A stretch of DNA of 34,059 nt from an uncultured cyanobacterium. GTDB taxonomy: Bacteria > Cyanobacteriota > Cyanobacteriia > Cyanobacteriales > Nostocaceae. The stretch lies in assembly GCA_903903925.1 (NCBI GenBank), contig CAIVAU010000058.1, positions 1-34,059 of the forward strand, read 5' to 3'. Below, piece by piece: positions 33,682 to 34,059 of the stretch (the stretch's first letter is position 1; each line of letters opens with the position of its first letter). Made by a program: the position numbers and the translations under genes. The notes beneath the pieces are model-generated. The model was given only the letters and a program-made list of their open reading frames with translations, made no database searches and was not told the DNA's origin.

Positions 33682-33777
33682 TTAAATCAACTTGATAGCA
33701 CGCAGACCAAACAGCAGACCAACAGCAACCCCAAAAAACAGACCCAAGAAGACGATATAAGCTATCACAGCAAACAT
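33682..33777 (-). CDS. petL: Cytochrome b6f complex subunit PetL (subunit VI)
   Basis: A 31-residue single-span membrane protein: MFAVIAYIVFLGLFFGVAVG, then LLFGLRAIKLI. It fits the PetL family pattern of a short N-terminus, YIVFxxLFFGxAVG in the membrane and a basic RxxKLI end. PetL is one of the four small subunits (L, M, G, N) around the cytochrome b6f dimer in the thylakoid membrane and stabilises it in photosynthetic electron flow. GGGAG lies about 8 bases before the ATG at 33777. The frame is too short for most gene callers with a length cut-off. It is convergent with bioB, separated by the hairpin at 33638-33671. Confidence 0.85.
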   Translation of the reverse strand: MFAVIAYIVFLGLFFGVAVGLLFGLRAIKLI

Positions 33778-33877
33778 TTACGTTTCTCCCAATATTGTTC
33801 TCTAAATCTATTGAATCATCTTTACGAGCAGGCGCACTGGCGACACACCACCCTCTACGAATGAAAGAAACTCCTCC

Positions 33878-34059
33878 TATTCCCTGCTCTCTACTCCCTA
33901 CTCCCTATTCCCTGCTCCCTGCTCCCTACTCCCTACTCCCTATTCCCTGCTCCCTGCTCCCTGCTCCCTGCTCCCTATTCCCTGCTCCCTGCTCCCTGCT
34001 CCCTGCTCCCTGCTCCCTGCTCCCTATTCCCTACTCCCTACTCCCTATTCCCTGCTCCC
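33878..34059. repeat. 26-unit heptamer array (TGCTCCC/TACTCCC/TATTCCC), runs off the window
   Basis: 182 bases made of exactly 26 units of 7 bases, all of the form TNYTCCC except unit 2 (TGCTCTC). Three main variants alternate in blocks: TATTCCC at units 1, 5, 10, 15, 22, 25; TACTCCC pairs at 3-4, 8-9 and 23-24; TGCTCCC elsewhere. The array reaches the right edge, so its full length is unknown. No coding function is apparent. Confidence 0.95.

Noticed and set aside
33878..34059. Coding for a repeat protein
   Set aside because: A 7-base unit shifts frame each time, and no start or ribosome binding site accompanies an open frame.

Overview
The window looks like chromosomal DNA of a cyanobacterium, most likely a filamentous, heterocyst-forming type (Nostocales-like). 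The evidence is frequent GCGATCGC (HIP1-type) octamers, heptanucleotide tandem repeats of the GTCAGGA/ACTCCTG and CTCCCTG kind between genes, a petL gene for the cytochrome b6f complex, and cyanobacterial-style murD, glyS, argD and bioB. Genus cannot be fixed from the sequence alone.

Layout. (1) 1-2080 is a decayed mobile and defence-type patch, all on the minus strand except the CRISPR. It holds the N-terminal part of a Tn554-like tyrosine recombinase running off the left edge, a C-terminal remnant of a second tyrosine recombinase whose catalytic HxxR arginine is a tryptophan, a PIN-domain gene with a small overlapping partner (candidate toxin-antitoxin pair in toxin-first order), an ISAs1-type transposase fragment, and a three-repeat orphan CRISPR array that directly abuts that fragment. 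(2) 2164-11249 is mostly housekeeping: glyS and murD (minus), an ExbB/ExbD pair (plus), a small unknown protein, an MMADHC-like protein, a type II phosphomannose-isomerase-like cupin, a K+ channel with an RCK domain (minus) and argD (plus). Heptamer-type repeats fill several of these gaps. (3) 11311-30498 is a roughly 19 kb minus-strand surface-polysaccharide locus. In transcription order it reads: PglF/CapD-type 4,6-dehydratase, Wzx flippase, GT4, Wzy-type polymerase, beta-helix protein, GT remnant, three GT4 enzymes, PglC/WcaJ-type phosphoglycosyl transferase, ATP-grasp ligase, HAD phosphatase, GT stub, FemAB/GNAT-like transferase, DegT-type sugar aminotransferase, and a Wzc-type co-polymerase/tyrosine kinase. 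(4) 30499-34059 holds the leader of that locus, an unknown helical protein, a small inverted-repeat element, bioB (plus) with a good extended -10 promoter, petL (minus, 31 aa) and a 26-unit heptamer array running off the right edge.

How the locus probably works (inference): the dehydratase and the DegT aminotransferase would make a UDP-4-amino-4,6-dideoxy sugar. The phosphoglycosyl transferase would load a sugar phosphate on undecaprenyl phosphate, four GT4 enzymes would extend it, Wzx would flip it, Wzy would polymerise it, and the Wzc-like protein would control chain length and export. The ATP-grasp, HAD and FemAB/GNAT-like genes, each chained by 4-base overlaps to a neighbour, look like a decoration module that may put an unusual acyl or aminoacyl group on the amino sugar. 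This is the most promising under-described system here. No outer-membrane exporter (OPX/Wza) gene is present in the window.
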